This document shows, piece by piece, positions 35,667 to 47,160 of a stretch of 64,000 bases of DNA; within the stretch, counting starts at the first letter, position 1, and every line of letters begins with the position of its first letter. Made by a program: the position numbers and the translations under genes. Source of the DNA: Pelodera strongyloides (taxonomy: Eukaryota > Nematoda > Chromadorea > Rhabditida > Rhabditidae); NCBI GenBank assembly GCA_036852015.1, contig JAANDG010000119.1, positions 246,480 through 310,479 on the forward strand, in the 5' to 3' direction. The notes under the pieces were generated by a model, which worked only from the letters and a program-made list of their open reading frames with translations, made no database searches and was not told the DNA's origin.

Positions 35667-38600
35667 ATGAAAAAGTAAGTTTAATTATTTCACATTTTAA
35701 ACCATATTTTGGGTTAGACCATGTTGTTGGGCCGATATTCACTTCAGATTCACATTCAAGATTTTTTACGAGAAAATATATTGAGTACGTGACAAAGCCT
35801 ATTCCAATCTTCTTTCAGTTCAAACGGAATTCCGGTCAACCTTCAAGGACAGCGCCAGCCAAATTATGATGTGAGTTTGTTGAGATAACTGATCGAGCGT
35901 GCGGCGGCTGGTCGCTCGCGTATCACAAGTGCGCGGCTTATTCCTAGCGCAGTAAACTTGGCTGGTGCGCCGCCTACTCTGGGCTTGAAAAAGGTGCCCA
36001 CGCCTCGCTCATTTGTCCCTAGAAGAGGGAAAGTGACTCGAGGGACAAAAAAGTGTAGGTCGGGTGCCTAAGCCTAAGCCTAAGCCCAAGCCTAAGCCTA
36101 AGTGTGTATGCCAACAAAAATACATACAAAAGGCTATGTAGCTCTTTCAGAACTCAAAGAACATGTACTACAATTCGTCGTACAATTCATCGTTTGACAG
36201 GTATTCATTCCTCTCAATCTGCACATATAATCTCCTATTCCGGGTGTTAGAAGCGCCGTTTGGCGAATTCAGATTGCCTATTACTTATGTATCACTTACG
36301 TGAACGAACAATGCTGAGCATACAGAACATCTGCAAATAGCACTTACTATGGGGGCCTACCACACAAGAGCATGATATGATAAATTAGACATTTCTAATG
36401 TAAAAACTATGAATAAACATTTCTAATTTAGCTCGTCGCTGGGACGGACCGAATCGACTGGCGCCTACAACCATGCTCCAAATCAAGTTGGTTTTATTTT
36501 AAAGCGAAATACCGGCCGGTTTTTGAAACGCATCGTGTGCACCAGCATTCTCATGCAGCATATGCAACTGAACATAAATTAGCAGAAAAAATGGAGATAA
36601 ATTAGCATAATAAATACGTAATAATCAGTTGTCCACGATGCGTTTCAAAAAAAAACCGGCTGGTATTTCGCTTTAAATAATAATAAGATTGTTGGAAGTG
36701 TATTCTTATGGGCTTATTGATTAGTGTCGTCGACTCTAACACAGTATTAATAAAATATTTATTAATCCAGATCGATCCGAGAATGATGCCGTACCAGCAC
36801 ATGCACAACAACAATAACAACGGATACCCGCAACTGTTGGTTTCATAATTCTTTTCTTATCTTTAACACCCTTTTCGTGGAACTGTTCGTTACATATGTA
36901 GTAGAAATTGTAACCATGCTGGCAGTTTTGCTTATTTCTTGCATTAGCGATAGGACCTGACAAAGATGAACGGTCTATTTCACGCTAGCAGCGTCCTGCG
37001 TTACTGTCATCTTATTACAAAAATTGTGTGTCGAAGGGTGTCTCAATTACTCAATCGGTGTCCAATTGTGTGAAGCAATTGTCCAGGAGTAGGCATCTTC
37101 ATTCTCGCTTCCATTTCAGTTGCCATGGCTGTCGTCGTCCAGTTCCTTCTCAGACAAATGCCGATTCCTCGATGTCGCTGACGTCTTCCTTCGAGGCGAT
37201 GACACCCTTTCCGAATGCTGGACCAAGAAATATTGGAAAGCAGAACTTCGTTGGTTTTAGTACCTTATTTCAATTGGCGACTGCCGCCCTTGGTTCTTGC
37301 TCGCTCGTCAATTAGCACACACAATAACTTGTACGGATTACTCTTTATTGGCGAGCCGCGAAATAAACACACTCGGGGTCAAGGTTCTGATTCTGTGTTA
37401 GTATTTACACACAAAACTTATTTTCACCTCCTTGAGTTTTACAGACGAGTCACCGATATCGACATTGTCAACTCATAGTAGTACTTCTCCTTCAATTTAA
37501 GATATTGATCAATAATTTATTGAGTTATCGATTTATTGATTATTCCAGGGTGCGATGCCTTCTCCATCGCACGTGGAAAGAGTTATCGGACAACCGCTCC
37601 TCTCGTCGTCTCCCAAATCGAGCAGGGAACGCGAGAGTGCAGAGACGATTGAACATGATTATGAAATGTACGTTATAGCTCATTAATTTTTCACCATCAA
37701 GTAAATCATCGAGGCCAGATGTAAAGTGCCCGTCCTTGAGTTTTTTTGCTATGATTTATTTGACTTATATGATTTATTGACTTATCAGTTACCGAGTTAT
37801 CTAAAACGGCAAGAATGCAGTTATCCAAATCCGTTTGAAAAACCGGGTGTTATACCATACCGCTGTAAAACTCGTGATCTTTATACATACCCTGCTGACG
37901 CAAAAGAACTTTTCAAACCTCTAATGCCCTGTCCAAGTATGCGATTCGCACTTGCGAAAATGACAAATGCCTGTCCATGTTCGAGTCGATGTAAATGACA
38001 AGGTCCCGCAACGATTTTGCATCTAGTATGGATCTATTTCAAAATAGTACTGATCTATTTCAAATAGTATGGATCTGAAACACTTTCGTTGCGGGACTAT
38101 GTCAAATGCGTCATTCGCATTGGTTACGGTAGGCATTTGACATTCATGTAAAATGGCCTGAACATGGACAGGCATTTGTCATTTTCGCCAGTGCGAATCG
38201 CAAACATGGACAGGGCATAAGATCCAAATTTCAGCGATTTGGCCACCGATAACAGACGCGGCTCAGCGTTTAAACTGAGAAAGTTGGTTTTGATTGATTT
38301 TGCCACATATATTTTGCTAGCAATGTTTTTTTACATTCCCGCGATAAGTCACACACTAGTCAAGTAATTAGAATTCTCTTCGAGGCTGACGAAATGCCAA
38401 ATTTTCCGTAAATTTTGAACATTGTTGAATTACTGTTATTTTAGGGTTCTCGGACGTGGTGTGCAGCAGAATACCACCGTTTCTAAGGTATCTTCGACGG
38501 CGCCTCGCTACCTCGGAGCCACCACTAGAGCAGAAGCAGAACTTACGGTGGGTCTGGGTTTAGCCTTAAATTCCAAATTCCAAGTTCAAAGCTCGATGTC

Positions 38601-39545
38601 GTTCTTGTTGAGAATGCAGCTGGAAGGCTCGTCACAGCTCACAGCCACACTTAGCCTATATCGTCTTTTTGTTTCTGGATCTATCGCCGCGGCGTACGCT
38701 GCCTGTCTTAAGTTCGTACTTCAGCCACATTCCCATTGCTACATAAGCAAATTTATGAAAATTTATCATGTGGCAACAAGAGCAATCCACTGGCCTTTCA
38801 AAGTTACCATAGCACGAAAAATAAACTGATTCAGGTGACACGTCCAACGACATTCAACATCTACCATCGTGCCCCGGTCTATGGAATCCCGCAGTCTGAC
38901 ACCCTCAAACTTTTTGTTTGCTACTTGTCGAGCTCGAGAAACTATCAGTGAGCTTTTCTTCGCATAAGATAATATGTCCTGTACATTGAGACAAGAAGCG
39001 TGCGCAGCGACACCGCCGCTCACAAAACGTGAGCGATTATGTTGCGGCACACGCTGCTTGTCTTTTTACATTCGTACTTCAGCCACATTCCCATTGTTCG
39101 TGAGGAACTGGGAGAAGCTGGTCCGATGTATCGTGTGGATTCAAATTCCGGAAGAGTGCCGCTCTTCCCTTCGGTTGAACAACTCGTCAAGTATTATACG
39201 TGAGTTTTTGATTTACCTTAGCGCCTTAGCGCTAGAGTGCTATATGTAAGTTTCCGTAAACATGTACATTTGAAGGAGTGTAGGGGCGTTAAACAACACA
39301 TATAGTAATTGCTGAAATTCGCGAAGCTTTTCATTAGGGGAGAGCATTCTGGCATCCTGTTTGTTTGTTTGAAGTATCATAGTGTAGTGGATGAATAAGT
39401 CACAGACTTACTTTGGACCTAGTATTATATAATTATATAAGAATATCGATTGTTTAGAACCTACGTCCACATCCGTACCAATCGAAAGACGGGCGATGTT
39501 TTGGTCGACGTTTTCAACACGTCCAGAGCCTCAGTAAACGAGTGA
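35667..39545 (+). CDS. SH2-domain protein, 254 aa
   Basis: Nine exons: 35667-35674, 35819-35870, 36771-36839, 37154-37249, 37549-37667, 38445-38547, 38835-38947, 39083-39199 and 39458-39545 (stop TGA), all in phase. The first about 115 residues are low-complexity (HMHNNNNNGY; SSSPKSSRERE). The C-terminal half is an SH2 domain: YLGATTRAEAELT (about 137-149), TFNIYHR with R161 at the FLVR arginine position, LKLFVCYLSSSRNYHHIPIV as the central strands, and FPSVEQLVKYY near the end. It should bind phosphotyrosine. No kinase, SH3 or other catalytic domain is seen, so it looks like a small adaptor. The 8-base coding part of exon 1 and the weak donor after exon 3 (TTG|gtttca) are the least certain parts. 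A MITE begins 22 bases after the stop. Confidence 0.75.
36067..36102. repeat. Interstitial telomeric repeat (TTAGGC)n
   Basis: About six units of CCTAAG/TTAGGC with one substitution, in intron 2 of the SH2 gene. TTAGGC is the telomere unit of most nematodes. Shorter traces occur near 32650 and 42616. Confidence 0.9.
36499..36676. mobile_element. TTAA-type palindromic MITE, family A
   Basis: 178 bases from TTAAAGCGAAATACCGG to the inverted end ATTTCGCTTTAA, with GTTTTTGAAACGCATCG inside each arm. Intact TTAA at both ends. Lies in intron 2 of the SH2 gene. Confidence 0.85.
37921..38219. mobile_element. Nested palindromic elements
   Basis: Outer arms begin ATGCCCTGTCCA and continue through GCGATTCGCACT and GACAAATGCC; the right half is the inverted match ending TGGACAGGGCAT. 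An inner palindrome (about 38000-38101) has arms AGTCCCGCAACG-like with ATAGTATGGATCT repeats in the middle. One hairpin element appears to have inserted into another, in an SH2-gene intron. Confidence 0.7.
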
Positions 39546-39566
39546 TCAGAATGATAGCCACTTCTT

Positions 39567-39750
39567 TTAAAGCGAAATAGCTGCCGGTTTTTGAAATGCA
39601 TCGCATAAACCAGCACATTCTTATGCAGGGTATGAAAATGAACATAAATTAGAATAAAACATCTAGCTAAATTCGAGCAAATTAGCATAAATCCGTAAGA
39701 ATTCAGTTGTCCATGATGCATTTCAAAAACCGGCCGGTATTTCGCTTTAA
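39567..39750. mobile_element. TTAA-type palindromic MITE, family A, in a 3' UTR
   Basis: 184 bases, TTAA at both ends, arms AGCGAAATAGCTGCCGG and CCGGCCGGTATTTCGC. It starts 22 bases past the SH2-gene stop codon, so the mature mRNA should contain it unless polyadenylation occurs before it. Confidence 0.85.
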
Positions 39751-40504
39751 TCAACTCCCTTTGACGATCATACATAAATTATATCTGCGATTTTACGTCC
39801 GGTTAGAATCTTTTAATGAATGAAATGAGGTTAACTTTTAGTGTTGTAGCTCTTGTAAATATTTAATAAATATTTATGCAGCATTGTTCTATTATGTACC
39901 AGACGGCTATCGCCGCCTGACGCGACCTTCAAATTCAGTGTAGGCGATTCTCCGAATTACTCACAAAAAGGGCATACTTATTGAAACATCTGAACCGTAC
40001 ATACCAAAATTCATGCAATAAGATTCAAATGCGCTAATTTTGGAGAGTTGCGAAAATTTGGCCTATTTATGCCAAACGCCTGAAACGTAGAAAAACGTTG
40101 TGAACAAACAAACTCTTCTCCTTTATATAATAAGATGCTTTATGATATTTATTGAATGCCAGTGTATAATATTCGCAATATAATCTTTTTATTATGTGCG
40201 AGGTAGATGAGCAGAGAAAGGTACAGTATTTTTTGAGTAAGCGATTGTTCCGCACATACTTCATGACATTACAATGAAGAATGAACACACAAAACAATGC
40301 TTCGAAAACAATTCAATACTGGTACAATAGTGAGGTAGTAGTATGATAAAAGGTAAGGACGATTTGCTTGTACTTCTATCTGTGTTAAATAAACTAAATA
40401 TCTTAGATTATAAATTATCTGCAGGTAGATTGTAATCGACCTAATGCAACATCTCACGCGTAGGATTCCGTATAATAATCATGTCACGGAATTCTCACAT
40501 GCTG

Positions 40505-40690
40505 CGTTTTCAGGCGCGCAGCGCGCAAATGCGTAGCCGGAAAAGAATTTTTAACATGTGAAAGGCGAAGACGCAGAAAAGAGGTTGCTCTGCGTCTCGA
40601 ATTTTGCAATGCAAATTTGCAATCTTTTTCCGCGGACGCGGCAACGCATTTCCGCGCTGCGCTCCTGAGGACCAGAGTATTCTAGCTATG
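40505..40690. repeat. GC-rich dispersed repeat, family J
   Basis: An inverted arrangement of GCGCAGCGCG, TGCGTAGCCG and CGTCCGCGG motifs with AATACTCTGGTCCTCAGG at the edge. Related copies occur at about 35385-35505 and 41380-41510. The open frames over it are not credible genes. Confidence 0.6.
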
Positions 40691-40850
40691 GAAATGCAAG
40701 CATCTTTTTCTACTAAAAAATAACAACCGACGTAGTTCGGCGACGGTATTGAATAAAATAGATAATTGTCTTCTTTAAAAAATGTTTCTCTAGTAAGAAG
40801 AATTATGCACATGCTAATAAAATAAAATATCTTTTCCTAATCTTAATTTC

Positions 40851-41845
40851 CTACAAATCGAAACATTCCAAACACTGCTCGCCCCTCCAGCCAAGACAGT
40901 CCATACAGCGACGGCGAAAACTCTGAATAAATAAAAAAATAAAATAAAAAACTTTTTTTTACACATGAGCCTGAACCTAAGCCATGCAGTCTAAGGTCCA
41001 AACAGCACTCCGCGTTGTAAGCTGCATTACCATGTGTTGAATTCAAATTACAACAACGCAATAAATGAAAAATAAAAAATGTGTAAAGTGTAACTGTGAA
41101 TAATTACCTCTCCTTTGATTGAATCACAGAACCAATGACACTCAGTCATCCACTCTTTGCACATTGTTTGGAAACATTGCCGGATCATGTGGTCAAACTA
41201 AAAAAAAATACAATAAAACTTGTAAATATTAATAAATCATTTAATGTTAGTTTTTTTTTTGACAAATAAGAATATTGCATACATCAAAGCATCAAAGCGT
41301 CTCAGAACTTTACACACATTTGATTTTGTTCAACAAACTGAGGCGCGGAATGGGCTAGAGCTTTACGACGTTCTCAGGCTCGCAGCGCTGTACTGCATAG
41401 CCGCGTCCGCGAGCAAGATATGGAATTTTGACATGGAAAAGGCGAAGTCGCAGAAAAGAGGGCGGAGATTTTCAATGCAAATATGCAATCTTTTTCGATG
41501 CACTCCTGCAAAACTGTTGGCAGCTTCGCTCCCGAAGATCGGAGCACCTTTCGGCGAGCAACTATTGTACTATTGCTATGTCGACTATGTCGATCTTACA
41601 ATTACTTCATACAAGTGCTAGCGTAGTAGTTAGAAAAGGGCTTTATGTATGCTTTTTGCTTACTATTCATGGAAAAATATAAATGCTTACTTTATTTAAA
41701 TAATGAGATAATTTATGGGAAAAAAGATAAAACGGTATCCCACCTCGGTAACGCTTCTTCTAGGCGGTGGTGGAACAGCCGTGTAAGCGAAAATTGAGAC
41801 CAAAAGTAAGGAGCCGATGGCTAATAGAAGCAACCGGGAAATCAT
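40851..41845 (-). CDS. Small secreted eight-cysteine protein, 87 aa
   Basis: Three phase-0 exons: 41845-41744, 41197-41108 and 40922-40851 (stop TAG). A strong signal peptide (MISRLLLLAIGSLLLVSIFA) is followed by a short Pro/Arg linker (PPPPRR) and a compact domain of about 54 residues with Cys at 42, 47, 54, 58, 70, 73, 81 and 84, including CMDCLGW and EQCLECF. Eight cysteines in a short mature peptide imply four disulfides. Secreted Cys-rich peptides in nematodes include defence, signalling and parasitism proteins, but the spacing matches none that I can name. Splice sites are good and an acceptor (ttgaag) precedes the ATG. Function unknown. Confidence 0.75.
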
Positions 41846-41914
41846 CCTTCAATAGAAAATTTATTACGTATACACAAGCATATGTATAACGCACAGTTTG
41901 TCATTGAACAAGGT

Positions 41915-42117
41915 GAACATTTGAGTGCAGGCGGCAACGTTACGGCGTGCACGCGGCGTTGAAAAAAGTGGCACGGCGTTGGGTTGTGGCGTGCAATTTG
42001 CCCGCAATACCGTTGCCGCTTGCACGCCGTACTCACGCCATAGTTGCACGCCATTTCCATTTTGCGTGCACTTTGCACGCTGTAAGGTTGCCGCTTGCAC
42101 GCCAACTTTCGTCAGTG
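41915..42117. repeat. GCGTGCAA repeat, family I, copy 2
   Basis: Inverted arms with GTGCAGGCGGCAACGTTAC at the left and AAGGTTGCCGCTTGCACGCC at the right, and GCACGCCGT units inside. It starts about 70 bases upstream of the start codon of the eight-cysteine gene, so it may lie in its promoter. Confidence 0.75.
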
Positions 42118-42230
42118 AACAGAACACAGAAAACATGTGTACAAAGTGGACGGAAGTACAATAATGTACAGGAAATCCTATATAACATGCTATAAACTTT
42201 TGCAAGTAAGATATCAACTTACAAATAGAA

Positions 42231-42394
42231 TTAAAGCGAAATACTGGCCGGTTTTTGAAACGCATTGAGCACATCAGCAACATATGCAAATGAACATAAA
42301 TTAGAATAAAAAGTCGAGATAAATTCGGACAAATTAGCATAAATACGTAAGGATTCAGTTGTCCACGATGCGTTTCAAAAACCGACCGGTATTT
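42231..42394. mobile_element. TTAA-type MITE, family A, right end lost
   Basis: Left end TTAAAGCGAAATACTGG is intact; the right arm ends at ACCGACCGGTATTT and lacks CGCTTTAA. Confidence 0.8.
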
Positions 42395-43107
42395 GCAAAC
42401 AATTTGAAAGGAAATATCTCGTTGCGCGAACAATGTTGCGAACTTTCGAATGAAACCATCAAGTGTTGTTTTAATTTTGAAACAAAAATAAACTGATAAA
42501 AGTGAAAGAATTACTGTGCATTAATTAGCATTGGAGTAATTAATAAGGTCACCATATGCTGCATTACCAAGACAGAGGAGGAATCAGTTGAGAGATAGAA
42601 CCAGAAAACTGTAACCCTAAGCCTAAGCCTAAGGCAAACTGTTTATGTGTTAGTTATTCGAGAAACGATCTCTTATCAGACGATAATAAATGTGCCATTA
42701 TGATTTGCTGTTTTGTGTGGGTGTTAATCGTATTTGATTATCTGCTGTGGCAATGCTGATTGTGAGAGAAAGATAAAACCTGATTGCGAGTTAAATGCTA
42801 TTACGATACGCCTCAAGGCTGCGTTGGCAATGCTTGCCTTTTGGCACTTTTGCCGATTGAGGAACAAAACTAACATATAAAAGTGGGGAAGAAGAAACAA
42901 TTACCAAAGCAATTACAACCCCAATAAAACGCTAATTAGATAGATAAAAAATTAGAATCGGACCCCAAAAGCTCGAATTGCCTACCCTCACGAAGGCTAG
43001 ATGCACCGTTCTGTGTCGGATGTGCCAAATACACTGTGGAATGCAAGTGTCCAATATAGTTTCACAAACCACGTAATTACAGTTAAACAAACAAATCATG
43101 AAAAAAA

Positions 43108-43295
43108 TTAAAGCGAAATACCAGCCGGTTTTTGAAACGCTTCGTGGACAACTGAATTATTACACATTTATTGCTAATTTACTCGAATTTTGCTCCATTT
43201 TTTTATTCTAATTTATGTTCATTTGCATAAGCTGCATAAGAAAGAATTCTGGTGTACTCGATGCGTTTCAAAAACCGGCTGGTGTTTCGCTTTAA
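43108..43295. mobile_element. TTAA-type palindromic MITE, family A
   Basis: 188 bases, TTAA at both ends, arms AGCGAAATACCAGCCGG and CCGGCTGGTGTTTCGC, ATTTGCATA in the right arm. Confidence 0.85.
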
Positions 43296-43838
43296 ATCAC
43301 ACAAAATATAATCCAAACAAAATGAATGTATTTGCTTTATTATGCTATATGTCTTTATTATCAATAGCAATCTCTGATATTGTTTGAGTCTAGATATCGT
43401 ATGCTGATAGAGAAAGAGATATATACTGTGTGTGGACAAAATGATTGTGAAAAGACCGGATTTGCTGATATACACATTTATTTGGAACAAGAAATGAAAC
43501 ATATCCGTTAGCATTGTTTATTAAATATTATTGAAATAAAAAAATAGTAAAATAGAGAAGTACGATAAAAATACCGATTGTTACACTAGTAGGGCTCAAG
43601 TCAAGTTAAGGACAACAAAACTCTAAAGTGAAATGTTAATTATCTATGATCTGCTGTTTATGTATTACTGTAATTATACATGTACAATAAATGCGCAATC
43701 GATATAAGAAAATAAACAATTTGTAACAAAATAAATATATCAAAATAACTATTTTTGTGAGGTAACTGTGAGTCTCAATCAAGGCTGGAAATCGACTATG
43801 AAATAAGGAAAGGATAAACAACAAAGTAGTACAACATT

Positions 43839-44026
43839 TTAAAGTGCAAGAACAACCGGTTTTTGAAACGTATTTTGGATAACTGCATTCTCATGCGTCA
43901 TATGCAAATTAGTGGGCTTGGAATAAGAAATCGAGCTCAGAGCTCGCTGAGCATAAATTGATAAGAAAGCAATTATGCAGCATATGTTTCAAAAACCGGC
44001 TTTTATACCTCTTGAAAATAAAACGA
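43839..44026. mobile_element. Degraded TTAA-type MITE, family A
   Basis: Left TTAAAGTGCAAGAACAACC and right CAAAAACCGGCTTTTATACC with a palindromic GAGCTCAGAGCTCG centre. Both ends have drifted. Confidence 0.6.
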
Positions 44027-44041
44027 AATAACCAAAAAAGT

Positions 44042-45666
44042 TTATTTCCCAGATCCTCCACTACTTAGATACGAGTAAGATGATGAATATGAACTGCCCG
44101 GTCCTCTAGAAACCTTCACAACAGATGGACGAGCGTTGGCGAGAGACTGAAATTGGGTACTATCTTACACAAATAGTTTTATTTATTTATTTGTTTATTA
44201 AATAACACCGCTTGTTAGCGGCGCGAAAGAGGCGTGCAAATTTCGAAGCAGCACAAGATGCAGTTCTTTATAACGGTCTTCTGCTGATATAACGGTCTTC
44301 AAGGTATTTGTTGCCCTAGAAAGTATTTCAATGTTAATTAGTTGTATAAAATTTAGCATCAAATGGTACGCTTGAGCAAAGGCGTAGATATGCATGCATT
44401 CGCCCTGGCATTATTTGCAAATATCTGTGTCCATCCGTACGGCTTCAGGGAACATAATTTGCATATAATAAATCGGGATGCATATGCACTGGTGCGACAG
44501 TGGAACTATGTAGATGTGCCATACCGCTTTAAAATTGTAAACAAATTAGAATACAATATCCCACCCTTCCAATGAAATCCTGAACGGGATCTCTCTCATT
44601 GTCCAGGTCCTCCCATGATGTCCCACTCTCTAGCGGGTCACTTTGACGGATAAACAACCTGTCCGTGTTTGAAGACGGGTCGAGAATTTCTGAATATCAG
44701 AGTTCGAATATACAGTAATTCTCTGAAACTATTCACTCAGTACGGTACTTGTTGTACTGCTCGAGCAACTGCCAAAACCGAGTTCTTTCCCCAGGATAAA
44801 TATTATTTAAGAATTCTGTCTACACACGATGAAATTCTTAACGATGATTCTTTTTTAAAACGACGATGAGATTATAAGAGAGAGACTCCTAGCTAACTTC
44901 TTGTCGTAGTGTTATCACCGTGTTGTGAAGCAGTGTCAACTATCTAACTGCGACTAACTAGTTTGTATTTAGCTCGTTGCGCTATTCAATCAGAGTCAGG
45001 AAAGGCATTTCAGTGAGACCTACGTGTGCGTTTTCGAGTCTGCTTGGTGAATACTTGAATGTTTGACACTAGGCCGATCTAGGGAGTGATAAGCAGAAGG
45101 CGAATAATGCTTGGAATATGTACTTGATGGATTAATACTGCCCGAGCTGGAGGAATATGAAGATGAAGTGTACGAGTGTGTACAACTGACGCGCTGACAG
45201 AAACACGGGAGAGAGGGCATCGCACGGAACGATGGACCAATGGGGCCTGCAATTAGAATATAATAAGAAAACAAAACTATTCTGGGTAAATGGATATTAT
45301 AGTTTGTAGTTTATACTGCAGCAAACGTTAAAGATCAAGATCAGCAGAGAGAGCAAAAAGTGCGCCGCAAGGGCGCCAAATGGGATTTTACACATTTTGG
45401 TGCACGAATAGCGCGCCAGAGGCTGTTGCGGACCCTTTTTGGCTAGTGGCTACAGACGCGTTAAGAAATCAATAATTTATAATTATTCACTAGTTTATAT
45501 TGCTGTACGACTTGATAGATATCTTAAATTAATCACTACCGTAGCTTTATTGTATATAAATTATAAAACGTACCAATGGTTCGTGGTACATACGGTTCGC
45601 CGGAGAAGGACGAATGAACAATATCGTGTGCCATCGCCTCGTTTTCCTGTAATTGGGTTTGTCTGA

Positions 45667-45701
<35 letters not shown>

Positions 45702-47160
45702 GACTCTCAAGCGAAGCAAAGCTTACTTCTATTGATACGTCCTGACTAAAGGTTGTGGCTCTATGAGTTGCAAAGCAACTAATGGTAAGCAGTCTAGCTC
45801 TAGCGGTAAGGCGGAGGTACGAAAACGGGGAATAGTTACGCCAGGACCGACTCGACTTATAAGTGAGAGATCAAGTTGTTTTATAGCTTTGTTGTTTGTC
45901 ACACAATACGCATAGCACATGAAGTAACAACTATCAGCGTATCCCGCCCCGCCCTTTGCTCCAAATCAATATCGTTTATTTGTTACAATTTCCTCAAGAT
46001 AATTAATATAGCGGTTCAATAGTTACTGAATATTATCTTTATGCACAAATTTTAATGTGTTAATAATATTTAATATTTAATAATTTAATAATTTACTACT
46101 CACCATCATCATGCGGATGAAATGTTCACGCATCGCCTGCACAAGGACAAAGTTATGTTTAAAATTTAAAAAACATTTTAGAATAAAAATAACTCTTAGC
46201 TCCAGCTCCCATTTACCTCTGATGTTTGAATAAAGTTTTAAGATGTGTGGTGTATCTTTTTTTGTTTCCGAACTCATCGACATACCTTGTATACATTATA
46301 TAGGACTTTGAAAGTATTCATTCGAAATATCAGCAGGTTTTTGAAACGCATCTCAAATATCTGCATTCGTATGCATTCATGCTAAGTGGGGTCTAATTGG
46401 GGTTTATTTTTTATTCTAATTTATGCTCTTTTGCATACGAAACATAAGAAAGCAGGGGCACTCGATGCGTTTAAAAAACCGGCCGGTATTTCACTTTAAG
46501 ATGTTTAAGATATTTCGATCAATAATTCACCTTTCCCATTGTTTCTCCCCAGTCCTTGGTTAATCTCTCATGGTTAATCAATAGGGACATTTCACTTGAG
46601 GTGAGAGGTCGACGAATATCACCGTCGTAGACCATTCCGTTCTAAACGTTTTATAATATTAATAATAATGATATTTAATACATAACATACGTCAAAAACG
46701 CAACTCAACTACTAATAAGTAACCACTGAATTCTTCCCCCGCCTATCTCATAGAATATAGTAAGTTCTAAATAAGTTCAAATTATTATTGGCCCCGTTTA
46801 TCGAAATACACAAACTGCAGGGGACGCTTATAGTACAATGCAGTTGACAAAAAGAGGTGGCTACCAACGCAAGACTTGTGCGATGTTGCGCGGCCAAGAA
46901 CTCAAGTTCGCCTACATCTCGCCGCAGATGCTTCTCTCGAGTGGCAACCCTTGGCGAAAACCTGGCGAAGACTTGGCGAAGTCGCCGCGTCGTCGACGCC
47001 TACGCTTGCCATGGCCTTTGCATGACATCACCCGATTTTTACAAATAAAACAACTCACAATAACTTTGCAATCCCCATTTGTTACCGCGTAACTCGAGGA
47101 TGAATACGAATTAACAGAAACCGCGTGGTATGATAACAATAATATTAGTATCGTATACAT
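44042..47160 (-). CDS. Secreted Ser/Tyr-rich protein, unknown family, 222 aa
   Basis: Seven exons: 47160-47059, 46641-46531, 46136-46104, 45745-45727, 45246-45024, 44640-44565 and 44146-44042 (stop TAA), in frame throughout. A signal peptide (MYTILILLLSYHAVSVNS) leads to a short conserved-looking helix (LTKDWGETMGKAMREHFIRMM), two cysteines in CFCQRVSC plus one near the start, and long Ser/Tyr tracts (SYTSSSYSSSSGS; SSYSSSYSYLSSGG). Composition suggests a cuticle or matrix protein; no family recognised. The 19-base fourth exon is inferred because it is the only piece that repairs the frame. The fifth exon could end instead at an in-frame TAG at 45020, giving a shorter form. An upstream in-frame Met (47190) would add 10 residues before the signal peptide. 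Confidence 0.6.
45669..45699 (+). repeat. (TC)n microsatellite
   Basis: About 30 bases of uninterrupted TC in an intron of the Ser/Tyr-rich gene, adjacent to the inferred 19-base exon. Confidence 0.95.
46317..46499. mobile_element. TTAA-type MITE, family A, left end decayed
   Basis: Right end CCGGCCGGTATTTCACTTTAA is clear; the left end has become TTCGAAATATCAGCAGG. It lies in intron 2 of the Ser/Tyr-rich gene. Confidence 0.75.

Larger units (their letters stand above)
39546..40850. other. Intergenic between convergent genes
   Basis: Holds a family A MITE (39567-39750) and a repeat around 40505-40690. No exon was found. Confidence 0.55.
41846..44041. other. Repeat-rich intergenic tract
   Basis: Holds a GCGTGCAA repeat (41915-42117) and three family A MITEs (42231, 43108, 43839). 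An exon-like minus-strand stretch with acceptor and donor lies at 42976-43022 but could not be linked to a gene. Short TTAGGC units occur at 42616. Confidence 0.5.

Noticed and set aside
36067..36102. Chromosome end
   Set aside because: Only about six units, flanked by unique gene sequence on both sides.
41864..42433. 189-codon minus-strand open frame
   Set aside because: It spans a family A MITE and a GCGTGCAA repeat; the protein has no family resemblance.
45020..45246. Ending the Ser/Tyr-rich gene at TAG 45020
   Set aside because: A GT two codons earlier joins in phase to two further exons of the same composition; kept only as an alternative.
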